Positions 35,133-45,063 are shown, numbered from the stretch's first letter. The stretch is 64,000 nt of DNA from Desulforhopalus sp. (GCA_030247675.1 JAOTRX010000004.1:302910-366909); one strand, 5' to 3'. The notes: generated by a model from the letters alone, not told the origin. Program-made: numbers and translations.

Positions 35133-36908
35133 ATGGCTACCAGATATAATTTAACACCCCAGACCAGCGGAACCAAATCCTGGCGACGCAAATTATTTCC
35201 CTTTCTTCGCTGGTGGGGCTTTATCGGCTGGGACACTTTAAGAGCTGACCTTCTAGCCGGACTGACCGGGGCAGTTATCGTCCTTCCACAAGGCGTGGCC
35301 TTTGCCATGATTGCCGGTCTACCCCCAGAATACGGCCTCTATACTGCAATTATCACCCCTGTAGTGGCTGCGCTTTTTGGATCTTCTCTGCATTTGATAT
35401 CCGGACCGACAACCGCTATCTCTATCGTGGTCTTCAGCACCGTCAGTTCCTTTGCGGAACCGGGATCTGCCGAGTACATCCGGCTTGTTTTAACCTTGAC
35501 CTTTCTGGCCGGGGTATATCAGTTGGCATTTGGTCTGGCCAGACTGGGGACGCTGGTCAACTTTGTTTCCCATTCGGTGGTTGTCGGTTTTACGTCAGGT
35601 GCAGCTATCCTTATTGCCACGAGTCAGCTTAAACATGTCCTCGGCCTCAAGTTGCCAGGTGGCCATGACTTTCTCGAAGTCTGGCTTCATATTCTTGGGA
35701 TGTTGAATCAGATCAATTTTTATGTGCTGATTATAGCCATGGTCACGCTGGTCTCTGCCGTCTTTTTTCGGGCAAAAATGCCGCGGTGGCCCGGAATGCT
35801 ATTTGCCATGATCATCGGCAGCCTGCTTTGCCTGCTTCTTAATGGCAGTCAGCACGGCATCACTCTTGTCGGCCAGATGCCGGCCAGATTGCCACCGCTG
35901 TCAATGCCGGACCTTTCTTTGGTAACCGTTCGTAAGCTGGCACCCGATGCACTGGCTGTAGCACTTCTAGGCCTCATTGAGGCCTTGTCCATAGGCAGAT
36001 CGATTGCTGCCAAGTCCCACCAGCCTATTGACGGCAATCAGGAATTTATCGGACAAGGCATATCAAACATGATCGGTTGTTTTTTCTCCAGCTATGCCGG
36101 TTCAGGATCTTTCACCCGCTCCGGCATCAACTATCAGGCTGGTGCCATAACTCCTCTTTCTGCGGTGTTTTCAGCGCTTTTTCTGGCTCTGCTCCTCTTG
36201 CTTGTTGCACCACTGACCGCCTATTTACCCATTGCCGCCATGGGCGGAATCATCCTCATGGTAGCCTATCACCTGATTGATGTACATCATATCCATACGA
36301 TAATAAGAACCAGCAAGGAGGAAACAGCGGTGCTGTTGACCACCTTTCTCGCCACCCTTTTCCTGGACCTGGAGTTTGCCATTTATATAGGAGTCCTGCT
36401 CTCCCTGGTCCTCTACCTGAACCGCACCGCACATCCGCGCATTGCCAATCTCGCCCCGAACTCTGAAGTCGCAGGTCCCCCTTTCATCGAATCAGAATCC
36501 GAGTGCTCGTATCTGAAGGTGATCCGTATCGATGGCGCGTTGTTTTTTGGTGCAGTCAATCATGTGAGTGAATATCTTTATAATATTGATAAAAGTCTGC
36601 TACGTAAACGGAATGTGCTGATTATTGGCTGTGGCATCAATTTCATAGACGTGGCCGGTGCTGAACTGCTTGCTCAGGAGGCACAACGTCGTCGGAGCCA
36701 GAGAGGAGGACTCTACCTTTGTGAATTTCAGCCTCAAGCCTATAATGTTCTGGAACGAGGCGGATACGTGGATAAAATCGGCAAGGAGCATTTCTTTGCC
36801 ACTCAGAAAGAAGCAATCACCAAGATAATTTCTGAAGCAGATCAATCTATCTGCCGGAGTTGCAAAAATCATGTTTTTAAACAGTGCCCAACAATCGTTG
36901 AAGTATAG
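35133..36908 (+). CDS. SulP-family anion transporter with STAS domain
   Basis: A 591-residue SLC26/SulP protein: DTLRADLLAGLTGAVIVLPQGVAFAMIAGLPPEYGLY is the conserved first segment, followed by about ten more transmembrane helices and a cytoplasmic STAS domain (about 450-560, with VIRIDGALFFGAVNHV). The family imports sulfate, bicarbonate or dicarboxylates. The C terminus ends in a short Cys-rich tail (ICRSCKNHVFKQC) that is not part of the STAS fold. The two flanking kinase-BON paralogues, all on the same strand, suggest a regulated transport unit. Sulfate is likely in a sulfate reducer but not proven. Confidence 0.9.
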   Translation: MATRYNLTPQTSGTKSWRRKLFPFLRWWGFIGWDTLRADLLAGLTGAVIVLPQGVAFAMIAGLPPEYGLYTAIITPVVAALFGSSLHLISGPTTAISIVVFSTVSSFAEPGSAEYIRLVLTLTFLAGVYQLAFGLARLGTLVNFVSHSVVVGFTSGAAILIATSQLKHVLGLKLPGGHDFLEVWLHILGMLNQINFYVLIIAMVTLVSAVFFRAKMPRWPGMLFAMIIGSLLCLLLNGSQHGITLVGQMPARLPPLSMPDLSLVTVRKLAPDALAVALLGLIEALSIGRSIAAKSHQPIDGNQEFIGQGISNMIGCFFSSYAGSGSFTRSGINYQAGAITPLSAVFSALFLALLLLLVAPLTAYLPIAAMGGIILMVAYHLIDVHHIHTIIRTSKEETAVLLTTFLATLFLDLEFAIYIGVLLSLVLYLNRTAHPRIANLAPNSEVAGPPFIESESECSYLKVIRIDGALFFGAVNHVSEYLYNIDKSLLRKRNVLIIGCGINFIDVAGAELLAQEAQRRRSQRGGLYLCEFQPQAYNVLERGGYVDKIGKEHFFATQKEAITKIISEADQSICRSCKNHVFKQCPTIVEV

Positions 36909-37108
36909 TATTAGAACTGGCAACTCTGATTATTGTTAAACAACAATTTCCGATGTTCACATTTGGGCATCCCGTGAGGAGATTTACCCCCATCATACAA
37001 AAGAGTGCAGTTATTTAGAGTGACTCACGTTCATCACGTGGATGTTTAATTATTACGACCAAATGACAGATAGGTTATTAATAATCAGCAAAACTCAGGG
37101 AGTAGAGT

Positions 37109-37951
37109 ATGGCTATTATCACAATATCAAGAGGATCCTACAGCAGGGGCAAGGAAGTAGCGGAAGGGCTTGCAAAACGACTTGGATATGAATGTGTTTC
37201 TCGGGATATCCTATTGGAAGCCTGTGCGGAGTTTTCCATTCCAGAAATCAGGCTGGTTAAGGCCTTGCATGATGCACCGTCCATCCTGGAACGGTTCAGC
37301 CACGGCAAAGAACGGTATATTAGCTATTTTAATTCGGCTTTTCTCAATCATGTGGCCAAGGATAATATTGTCTTCCATGGACTGTCGGGCCATTTCCTGC
37401 TGCAAGATATTGCCCACGCCTTCAAGGTACGAATTATCGCTGATATTGAGGCTCGGATAGCAGAAGAGATGCGGCGGGAAAACTGTTCAGAGCAAGAGGC
37501 CCGCTATTTGTTGACCAAGGACGATGAGGAACGTCGTCGTTGGAGCATGGCACTGTACGGCAAAGATACCTGGAACAGTAGCCTGTATGATATGGTGCTG
37601 CATATCAACACCCTGAAAGTGGAGGATGTTGTGGATGTGTTGCATGATGTAGTGCGCAAGGGAAGATTCGATGCCACTCCGGAATCACTTACTCTCTTAC
37701 GGCAGCGGACCCTTATGGCCAACATCCATGCGAAAGTTGTAGACTCTTCACCTCATGTAACGGTTGCCATCGACGAAGGGGTGGTGACGCTTGTCAATCT
37801 TGACGGCAACCTTAAAAATGATGGGCAACAACGCCAGAACACTGCGGCAATGCTGATAGATACCTATGGTCTGAAGGATGTTGTTTTTGCCAAGCCGGTC
37901 GAGAGCAAAAAAGATCATATCAATACCTTTTATAATCTCGATATCAAATAA
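37109..37951 (+). CDS. Cytidylate-kinase-like protein with C-terminal BON-like domain (copy 2)
   Basis: A 280-residue paralogue of the protein at 34290, with the same opening (MAIITISRGSYSRGKEVAEG), the same DAPSILERFSHGKERYI, FHGLSGHFLLQD and DDEERRRWSMALYGKDTWN blocks. The C-terminal domain is more divergent (VTVAIDEGVVTLVNLDGNL) but still BON-like. It begins 200 bases after sulP with its own GGGAG site. The pair probably arose by duplication around the transporter gene. Function is inferred only as nucleotide-binding. Confidence 0.8.
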   Translation: MAIITISRGSYSRGKEVAEGLAKRLGYECVSRDILLEACAEFSIPEIRLVKALHDAPSILERFSHGKERYISYFNSAFLNHVAKDNIVFHGLSGHFLLQDIAHAFKVRIIADIEARIAEEMRRENCSEQEARYLLTKDDEERRRWSMALYGKDTWNSSLYDMVLHINTLKVEDVVDVLHDVVRKGRFDATPESLTLLRQRTLMANIHAKVVDSSPHVTVAIDEGVVTLVNLDGNLKNDGQQRQNTAAMLIDTYGLKDVVFAKPVESKKDHINTFYNLDIK

Positions 37952-38471
37952 TCCGCACTGATGCCGCCCCCCTGGCAGTCGAAACGGAACACAAGCAAGG
38001 ATCGATCACCCTCAATTTTGTTTTGCCGAATATCTGGCTGAGACGTGGTTTTGCGTACTTGGCGGCGATTATCGACCAGTACTATCATCGGGTATTGAAC
38101 TGGCGGATCGCCGCCGTTTTTTCGTCTTTTTCTCAATAATCTCTATCTCGTCGGCAGTTCTCAAACCTTGAACTGACCCGATGGTGATTTGGAGCAAATT
38201 CGACGCACGAAGATTGGTATTGCCTGTATTGGTGAAAATCCAGGTAGAGAGATGCTCGTTCAGGCTTCATGGGTTCTGATCCGCAAAGACGGGCGCCCAG
38301 GAAGTGGTATGCGATTGCCTCGACTGTAAAGAAGCTCTTGCTGAATGTGCAGAAGACATTCGGCAAAGACAAGAAAATTTGAGCTATTTTATCGCTCGCT
38401 ATAGAAAAGTGGCTGACCCCGGCGATCTTGGATTGTAGTGATAAAAAAATGATTCTCGAGAAGAGTCTGTC
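37952..38471 (+). other. Scrap-yard of IS fragments between the kinase gene and the MFS gene
   Basis: Beyond the IS3 scrap listed separately, 38170-38400 has a VQASWVLIRKD stretch in one frame that recalls IS110-family transposases (LVQAAWxxIRKD). It is interrupted by stops and cannot be functional. Confidence 0.35.
38038..38139 (+). pseudogene. IS3-family transposase scrap (integrase core)
   Basis: The frame reads LRRGFAYLAAIIDQYYHRVLNWR, which matches the rve-core segment around the second part of IS3-type OrfB (RGFLYLVAIIDxYSRKVLxWR). Only ~33 residues remain before a stop. It is debris of an old insertion. Confidence 0.55.
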
Positions 38472-39656
38472 ATGCAAAAAACACGAGGAATTCAGTATTC
38501 GAAACTAGGCGTCATTTCCTTAGCCCATATGCTTAATGATCTCTACAGCAATTATCTTCCCCAATTGCTTCCATTTTTGGTTGTATTGCATCAGGGATTT
38601 ACAGCTACCAGAGCCGCGATCCTGGTCTCGACCTTCAGTATCACATCTTCGTTTGCCCAGCCATTTTTTGGCTATTTTCTGGACCGGCAAAGCAAGCGTT
38701 GGCTCTTGTATGTGGGGACTTTGTGGATGGCAGTCATGCTCAGCTTAACCGGAATTGTTGAAAGCTATTGGACGATCGTCCTTTTGGCGGCTTTGGCCGG
38801 ACTTGGTACGGCTGCGTTTCATCCGCAGGCGTCAACCATGGTCAATGTATTGAGCGGAGATTACAAAGCTGTTCTGCTGTCAGCTTTCGTGGGGTTCGGC
38901 AATATCGGCTTTGCATTGGGACCGCTTCTGCTGGTGCCACTCTTTCAGGCCTATGGGTTGAAGGCAACTCTCGTTACCGTCATCCCCGGAATTATTGTCG
39001 CATTTTTGCTCTATTTCTTTTCGCCGCGAAATGCTCTATTAACAGGGGCATCCCCGGATCTTGCCGCAGTTTGGATCTCGGTAAAAGCGGCGCGACGGGA
39101 ACTTTTCGCCATCATCAGCGTGATTGCCATTCGTTCCTTGTCATACACAGGGATGTTGACCATGTTGCCGCTATATTTTCAGTCTCAAAACATATCCAAT
39201 ATTACAGCGAGCCGGTTGCTGACCCTCATGCTGTTTACTGGGGCTGTCGGAGGTTTGATGGGCGGATTTATCTCTGACTATTACGGTCGAAAACGGTTGA
39301 TTGTTGGATCGCTGGTCCTATCCACGCCATTATTCTTTATTTTTTTCTACACAGATGGAATTGTTAGCATTATTTTTCTGGCGCTGGCCGGAGCGACCCT
39401 GTTATCCAGCTTTTCGGTAACAGTGATTGCCACGCAGGAAGCCATTCCCGATAACAAAGCATTGGCGGCAGGACTGAGCATGGGGTTGGCTGGCGGGATC
39501 GGTGGGCTGGCAGTGATTTCTATCGGCTGGATTGCCGATATTTGGGGCCTTTCGTCGGCAGTGATTGTCATTTTTCTGCTGCCGGTGGTGGCCGGTCTGG
39601 TTGCTTTGCTGATGAAGAGCCGCCCAGCTGCTCGCCATCAGCGAAATCACGCGTGA
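38472..39656 (+). CDS. MFS transporter, fosmidomycin-resistance (Fsr) type
   Basis: A 394-residue membrane protein with twelve predicted transmembrane segments. The N-terminal LAHMLNDLYSNYLPQLLPFL and GYFLDRQSKR (motif A) and GTAAFHPQAS are typical of the Fsr branch of the major facilitator superfamily. Members export small drugs or intermediates; the natural substrate is unknown. It stands alone, downstream of IS debris, with a convincing ATG at 38472. Confidence 0.85.
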   Translation: MQKTRGIQYSKLGVISLAHMLNDLYSNYLPQLLPFLVVLHQGFTATRAAILVSTFSITSSFAQPFFGYFLDRQSKRWLLYVGTLWMAVMLSLTGIVESYWTIVLLAALAGLGTAAFHPQASTMVNVLSGDYKAVLLSAFVGFGNIGFALGPLLLVPLFQAYGLKATLVTVIPGIIVAFLLYFFSPRNALLTGASPDLAAVWISVKAARRELFAIISVIAIRSLSYTGMLTMLPLYFQSQNISNITASRLLTLMLFTGAVGGLMGGFISDYYGRKRLIVGSLVLSTPLFFIFFYTDGIVSIIFLALAGATLLSSFSVTVIATQEAIPDNKALAAGLSMGLAGGIGGLAVISIGWIADIWGLSSAVIVIFLLPVVAGLVALLMKSRPAARHQRNHA

Positions 39657-39772
39657 ATGTTGAGGCAATGTGGAGGATTGATTGACATGGATTTGGTTAT
39701 AAATAGGAACAATAGGGTATACTAAAATTTCAGATAACCATTTAAATTTTGCCTAACTCCATAAACTTGATT

Positions 39773-40085
39773 ATGCAAATCTGTAATCTTTTCACCGATG
39801 CAATTCCACCTCAAGAAGGCGAGCGCTTCGGCACAATTCTCAGTCATAAGAATCTCGTTATTGAACGTATAGTCAGCTCAGAAGCGATCCACTCCACAAG
39901 AGTACGTGCAAACTCAAGACGAATGGGTACTTTTGTTTCAAGGAGAGGCAATTCTTCAATTAGCAGGCGAATCAATTTCACTCAAGGCAGGCGATAATCT
40001 ATTTTTGCCAGCCGGTGTACCACATACTGTCGTGCAGACTTCGGAAGGCTCAATGTGGTTGGCTGTTCATCTTCACCCCAAGTAA
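39773..40085 (+). pseudogene. Cupin-fold protein, frameshifted
   Basis: A small cupin of ~105 residues is split over two frames. The first part (MQICNLFTDAIPPQEGERF to SSEAIHS) is in one frame and the second (PQEYVQTQDEWVLLFQGEAI, then LKAGDNLFLPAGVPHTV and WLAVHLHPK) in the next. They join if the extra T near 39893 is removed. Cupin motif 2 (GDxxxxPAGxPH) is present. It may be a true pseudogene or a sequence error. Confidence 0.72.
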
Positions 40086-40162
40086 ACACTTTTTCCTAAG
40101 TTTTTAGACAATCAACTGCCCGGAAAGCAATATAAAGTGATGCTTCCCAGGCAATTATTCTA

Positions 40163-40435
40163 TCAACCGGTAACTTTACAGGAACCAGGTGTGCGGATCC
40201 TGTCTCTTGTCCCTTGACCTGAACCACCACCATTGCCATATCTTGCTGCAATTGCCTGAAGCATTGCAGAATCATCGATTTTTTCGATGGTTTTACAGGA
40301 ACCAGGGATGCGGGTGCGGATTTGATCCCCTGTGCTGGACTTACTTTGTTTTCCCGCAGCCATTGCCGGTGCGGCGAACATCATGATTGTTCCAGCTACG
40401 AGTAATGTTTTGCAAACTGTCTTAAATGTATGCAT
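40163..40435 (-). CDS. Small secreted protein with a duplicated RIRTPGSCK motif
   Basis: A 90-residue protein with a Sec signal peptide (residues ~1-26, ending APAMAA) and a short mature part. The mature part contains two related segments, DQIRTRIPGSCK and DRIRTPGSCK, each with one Cys, separated by an acidic linker and a Gly-rich stretch. No family is recognised. An AGGAGAA site precedes the ATG. The two Cys could form a disulfide or bind a metal or heme; this is speculation. Confidence 0.6.
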   Translation of the reverse strand: MHTFKTVCKTLLVAGTIMMFAAPAMAAGKQSKSSTGDQIRTRIPGSCKTIEKIDDSAMLQAIAARYGNGGGSGQGTRDRIRTPGSCKVTG

Positions 40436-40792
40436 ATAACTGTTCTCCTATTGATCTTGCCGAACGGGATTTGCGGGTAATCCGCCATTAGAGGGACCCT
40501 TTCAGCTAATTACTATGCATACAACGATACAAACGACAAAAGGTTACAAGGAATATTGAAAAAATGTTATTTTAAGTGAGATAATGCCAATTGGGGGTAT
40601 ATGCGATCAGAGTCTACTGAGTTTATTTCTTCCTGGTTGGTGCCGATGTGATATTAATCTGGTGGATAAACGGGCGAATAAAATTTGATGGCCTTAGTGA
40701 ATTTGTGTAAATCTTGTCGATGTTACATGATTTATTGAAATTCTACCAAATGATGTTGTATTGCAGGACACAAAAATGACAAGTTCAAATTA
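40436..40792. other. Divergent intergenic region
   Basis: About 360 bases between two divergent genes, expected to hold both promoters. No clear consensus promoter or riboswitch was recognised. Confidence 0.4.
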
Positions 40793-41245
40793 ATGCAGAA
40801 TAATATGACACAAAACACAACAGATGCAATTTACATCCAAGAATTCGTTATCCCCGAAAGCGCTCTGGACCAGAATGGACACGTTAACAATGTCGTCTTT
40901 GTCCAATGGATGCAGGATGTGGCCATTCTCCACTCGGAGTCAACCGGTGGAAATCAGGCGACGAATTCAATTGGTGCCACCTGGTTTGTTCGCTCCCATA
41001 ATATAGAATACTTGACTCCAGCATTTGCCGGTGATCATTTGATTTTGCAAACTTGGGTAGTCGATTTTCGGCGAGCCACATCTCTTCGACGCTATCGATT
41101 CATACGAAAAAAAGACCAGAAGCTGCTCGCCAAAGGGGAAACTGAATGGGTTTTCGTGGATATGAAGAGCGGTCGACCTCGAACAATTCCACCCGAGGTC
41201 CAAGTAACTTTCCCACTCATTGGCAAAGATGATGAACCATTATAA
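40793..41245 (+). CDS. 4HBT-type (hotdog-fold) acyl-CoA thioesterase
   Basis: A 150-residue hotdog-fold protein. The catalytic segment is DQNGHVNNVVFVQWMQDVA, matching the D-x2-GHVNN motif of YbgC/4HBT thioesterases, followed by RSHNIEYLTPAFAGDHL and a C-terminal WVFVDMKSGRPRTIP strand pair. It would hydrolyse acyl-CoA or aryl-CoA thioesters. A second Met at 40805 is an alternative start. It stands alone; no pathway partner is visible. Confidence 0.82.
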   Translation: MQNNMTQNTTDAIYIQEFVIPESALDQNGHVNNVVFVQWMQDVAILHSESTGGNQATNSIGATWFVRSHNIEYLTPAFAGDHLILQTWVVDFRRATSLRRYRFIRKKDQKLLAKGETEWVFVDMKSGRPRTIPPEVQVTFPLIGKDDEPL

Positions 41246-41828
41246 TTTCAATGCCTGATAACATTAAGGGTAGTTGGTTGAAATCGATCGGCGATAGTCA
41301 GGAAATGCATTTGAAATATCTTGCTTTCAAAAAATCAAAATTATAATACTAAAATATGATAGGTTTTCTAGATAACTCACTAATTCACTTACAATAGGCA
41401 TTTATAATTCATGAATTAGCAAGAAAGCAAGGCGTTGAGTGTGGCAACATTAACCTCATAACGTGAATCGGCAACATTCAAGTCAATACGGCGATTTCGA
41501 CCTGCAACACACTTCAAATGTCAATGTTCATACTGTCAGTTATCTGATTGACCACACGATGCATTGCCACCCACAGTGCCGTAATTGCCTGGACAGTTTT
41601 CTTCCATGGCATTCCCCCAATTGGCCTTTTTTTAAATAACGCTGGGAGGTTGCAATTATCCAGCGTACTGACTATCTTTCGACAGTTGCCTTTTGCATCA
41701 CCGAAGGCTTCTCAGCCGACATTCAACCGCTGCACAGCACCGCAAAGATCCATGCGACCTGAGGTCTTGCTGCAGTAACTGCCTGTACCATTACCCGGAT
41801 CATTCACTGTTGGGAAGGGTAAAGTTCT
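41246..41828. other. Intergenic region with repeat copy B and the mprF leader
   Basis: About 580 bases holding the second copy of the dispersed repeat and, just before mprF, a GGAAGGG ribosome-binding site. No other gene is supported. Confidence 0.45.
41406..41597. repeat. Dispersed ~190-bp repeat, copy B
   Basis: Partner of 33905-34095, 7.5 kb away in the same orientation. On the minus strand one frame reads a short open stretch (CVAGRNRRIDLNVADSRYE) that is interrupted by a stop in copy A, so it is not conserved coding sequence. Confidence 0.8.
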
Positions 41829-44399
41829 ATGACATTTTCAATTCCACGCTCGGCGATCCTGCACCGCTTGCTTCCCCTGATTGCCCTGACCCTTTTCGTT
41901 GCGGCATTGTGGGTACTACATGATGCGCTCCGTGAGTTCCATTACCACCAGATCCTGGAACAGCTTCGCACCATCCCACTCCCCCATGTTCTGGCTGCCG
42001 TCGGGCTTACAGCTTTAAGCTATTTGCTCATGACCGTCTATGACCACTTGGCGATTTCTTATATTCGCCATCCACTGGACCCGCGCAAGGTAACTCTGGC
42101 CGCTTTTATCAGCTATGCCTTTAGTAACACCATAGGTTTATCTTTGCTGACCTCCGGATCAATCCGCTATCGCCTGTATTCGGCCTGGGGTTTAACCGCC
42201 CAAGAGATTGCCCGCATAGTTACCTTTACGGCGCTCACCTTCTGGCTTGGGATCGGCACGGTTGCGACTGTTGTGTTTATTGCCGAACCCATGGCCATGC
42301 CGGTTATAGCACACGTACCGGTACATTCGACCCGCCTGGTCGGGTTGATTTTTGCTGTGTTAGTGCTCGGCTATCTGGTTTTCGTCTCCTTATGGAGAAA
42401 GCCTTTCCGCTTCCTGAGCTGGGAACTGCCCATCCCCTCTCTGCGCCTTGCCGGGTTGCAGTTGCTGATCGGAGCCCTTGACTGGATTCTTGCCGGTTGC
42501 GTCCTTTTTGTCCTTCTCCCGGAACAGGCCAACCTGTCCTTTGGGCAGTTTCTCGGCATCTATCTCCTGGCCCAGGTTGTTGCCTTGATCAGTCATGTCC
42601 CAGGGGGCCTGGGGGTCTTTGAATCGATTATTCTGCTGTCGGCCCCACAAATCCCCGCCGATGCCCTGCTCGGCTCGATAGTCATCTACCGGGGCGTTTA
42701 TTACCTGCTGCCCTTGTCTCTGGCGGCGCTCCTCCTGGGAGGCAACGAACTTGCTGAGAAAAAGCACCTGTTTAAAAAGACTTTCCGCCACGTGGACCAA
42801 TGGCTGGGAATCATGGTGCCCTATCTGCTCTCGGTAACCACCATGATCAGCGGTGCGGTTCTCCTCTTCTCCGGGGCCACACCGACAATACCCGGTCGCC
42901 TGCACTGGCTCTACGAGATCCTGCCCTTGCCGGTTATCGAATTATCGCATTTCCTCGGTAGTCTCATTGGGGTATGTCTGCTGCTGCTGGCTCGGGGGCT
43001 GCAGCGGCGAATCGATGCGGCCTATGTCTTTATGGCGGTATTTCTCGGGGCCGGTGTCTGCCTCTCACTGCTCAAGGGCGCGGATTATGAGGAGGCCTTA
43101 CTGCTTAGCCTGATGCTGGCGGCTTTATTGCCCTGTCGGAGACATTTTTACCGCCGCTCCTCGTTGTTCCAGGATTCCTTAAGCTTCGGCTGGATTGCCA
43201 CGGTCCTGCTGGTTTTGGCCTGTTCCATCTGGCTGGGCGTCTTTTCCTACAAACATGTTGATTACTCTAGTGAAATGTGGTGGCAGTTCGCTTTGGAGGG
43301 GGATGCCCCCAGGTTTCTGCGAGCGACGGTGGGTGCCGCTATCCTCCTCTTACTCTTGACCTTGGCAAGACTCATGGGGCCGGCCCTCAAAGATCCCAAA
43401 CCTCCGGGACAAGACGAGTTAAACCTGGCGCGACAGATTATCGGCCGGTCGCCGCTGACGCTGCCGAATCTTGCCCTGCTCGGCGACAAGGAACTACTGT
43501 TCGACGATCAGCATACGGGCTTTGTCATGTACGGAGTCGAGGGCCGCGCCTGGGTGGCCCTGGGGGATCCGGTTGGGCCACCGGAAGTCGCCCGGGAACT
43601 CGCCTGGCAATTTCGTGAAATGGTTGAGAGACAGGGCGGGCAGACGGTTTTCTATGAAATCGATATGTCAATGTTGCATGTATATCTGGATATGGGCCTG
43701 ACCCTCTTTAAGCTTGGAGAGAACGCCAGTGTGCCGCTCACCACATTTTCTCTCGAAGGTGCGGACCGCAAAGGCCTGCGCTATACCCACCGGCATCTGA
43801 CAAAAGACGGCTGCCACTTTGAAGTCCTCCCTTCCACCGACCTCCCGCAACTCCTGCCGGAATTACGCAAAATTTCCGATGACTGGCTGCTGGATAAACA
43901 TACCCGTGAGAAACGCTTCTCTCTTGGCAGTTTTGATGAGCAATATCTCCTCAATTTTCCAGTTGCCATAGTAAAACAGCAGGACAAGATCGTCGCCTTT
44001 GCTAATCTCTGGATGGGAGCAAATAACCAAGATCTGTCGTTTGACCTCATGCGCTTTGGCTCTCTGGCCCCACGCGGAGTTATGGATTTTCTCTTTATCG
44101 GCTTAATGCTGTGGGGCAAGGAGCAGGGCTATCGGTCGATCGATCTCGGCATGGCGCCCCTCTCGGGTCTTGACAACCGCACTTTTGCCCCGCTGTGGAA
44201 TCGGGTCGGAGCAGTTGTTTTCCAGCATGGGGAACATTTTTATAACTTTGAGGGATTACGTGAGTACAAAGAAAAATTCAAGCCGATCTGGGCGCCCCGC
44301 TACCTGGCCTGTCCCGGGGGTTTATTGGCATTACCGCGTATCCTGGTGAAAATTTCCACTTTGATCAGTGGCGGCATCAAAGGGGTAGTTGCCAAATAA
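41829..44399 (+). CDS. mprF: MprF: phosphatidylglycerol aminoacyl synthase and flippase
   Basis: An 856-residue two-part protein. Residues ~1-500 hold about fourteen transmembrane helices forming the flippase (TSGSIRYRLYSAWGLT and SHVPGGLGVFE are conserved in MprF). Residues ~510-850 are the soluble DUF2156 GNAT-like synthase (YGVEGRAWVALGDPVGP, VFYEIDMSMLHVYLDMGLTLFKLGENA, RFSLGSFDEQYL, DLMRFGSLAPRGVMDFL). It transfers Lys or Ala from aminoacyl-tRNA to phosphatidylglycerol and moves the product outward, lowering negative surface charge. The AcvB-like hydrolase at 45064 is its likely counterpart. Confidence 0.93.
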   Translation: MTFSIPRSAILHRLLPLIALTLFVAALWVLHDALREFHYHQILEQLRTIPLPHVLAAVGLTALSYLLMTVYDHLAISYIRHPLDPRKVTLAAFISYAFSNTIGLSLLTSGSIRYRLYSAWGLTAQEIARIVTFTALTFWLGIGTVATVVFIAEPMAMPVIAHVPVHSTRLVGLIFAVLVLGYLVFVSLWRKPFRFLSWELPIPSLRLAGLQLLIGALDWILAGCVLFVLLPEQANLSFGQFLGIYLLAQVVALISHVPGGLGVFESIILLSAPQIPADALLGSIVIYRGVYYLLPLSLAALLLGGNELAEKKHLFKKTFRHVDQWLGIMVPYLLSVTTMISGAVLLFSGATPTIPGRLHWLYEILPLPVIELSHFLGSLIGVCLLLLARGLQRRIDAAYVFMAVFLGAGVCLSLLKGADYEEALLLSLMLAALLPCRRHFYRRSSLFQDSLSFGWIATVLLVLACSIWLGVFSYKHVDYSSEMWWQFALEGDAPRFLRATVGAAILLLLLTLARLMGPALKDPKPPGQDELNLARQIIGRSPLTLPNLALLGDKELLFDDQHTGFVMYGVEGRAWVALGDPVGPPEVARELAWQFREMVERQGGQTVFYEIDMSMLHVYLDMGLTLFKLGENASVPLTTFSLEGADRKGLRYTHRHLTKDGCHFEVLPSTDLPQLLPELRKISDDWLLDKHTREKRFSLGSFDEQYLLNFPVAIVKQQDKIVAFANLWMGANNQDLSFDLMRFGSLAPRGVMDFLFIGLMLWGKEQGYRSIDLGMAPLSGLDNRTFAPLWNRVGAVVFQHGEHFYNFEGLREYKEKFKPIWAPRYLACPGGLLALPRILVKISTLISGGIKGVVAK

Positions 44400-44436
44400 G
44401 GCGAATTTCACAGCTGGTGCCTGCTGATTCTCCTGG

Positions 44437-45006
44437 CTATTGAACAGTTTTTCCGACCACATCGCCTACAAATTTCCCGTGGATCTCTTTGGTAAGCGCC
44501 TCAATCCTCAGGCTCAAATCCTTTGTAATTTCCGTGAGCTGGGTGTTTTGTTGCAACAACTCCATCAACTGCGCGGTCTGCTGATTGGCAAGGACCTGAC
44601 GTTGCTCACTGGCCAAGGCCAAGGCCTCTCTATGCTGTGCATCAGCCTCTGCGTGCACCTTGTCCCGTTCGGCTTGTCGGGTTTGCGCCAGGAGAATAAG
44701 TGGCGCCGCATAGGCAGCCTGAAGGCTGAAGGCAAGATTTAAGAGGATAAATGGATACACGTCAAACGCTGTCAGCCCCGCTGCATTGATTCCTATCCAG
44801 ACAGCAACAATAATTGTCTGCACGACAATAAAAAACGGCGTCCCAAAAAATCTTGCAAATGCTTCTGCCTTTAAGGCAAACCAGTCGTCTCCGAATACCG
44901 ATGCCAAATGCATATGCGGCAGATGAAATCTGAAATAGTGATTTCTCTGATGGTTTGTTGCGGTTGCTCCTGTATTGACGGCAGCTACGGTATCTTTGGG
45001 TATCAT
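44437..45006 (-). CDS. DUF1003 membrane protein
   Basis: A 189-residue protein with two transmembrane helices separated by the DUF1003 signature (FGTPFFIVVQTIIVAVWIGIN, then DVYPFILLNLAFSLQAAYAAPLILLAQ) followed by a coiled-coil tail rich in Gln, Glu and Ala (about 120-185). DUF1003 proteins are of unknown function. It is convergent with mprF and precedes nothing in its own direction; the next gene upstream (acvB-like) is on the same strand. Confidence 0.82.
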   Translation of the reverse strand: MIPKDTVAAVNTGATATNHQRNHYFRFHLPHMHLASVFGDDWFALKAEAFARFFGTPFFIVVQTIIVAVWIGINAAGLTAFDVYPFILLNLAFSLQAAYAAPLILLAQTRQAERDKVHAEADAQHREALALASEQRQVLANQQTAQLMELLQQNTQLTEITKDLSLRIEALTKEIHGKFVGDVVGKTVQ

Positions 45007-45063
45007 TTTTTTGCTTCCTTTCCTAAGAATCGAGGACCTTTTTGCCTTGCAAAAACGGTCACC

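Noticed and set aside
41406..41597. A conserved small gene inside the ~190-bp repeat
   Set aside because: The best frame in copy B is interrupted by a stop in copy A, so it is not under coding constraint.
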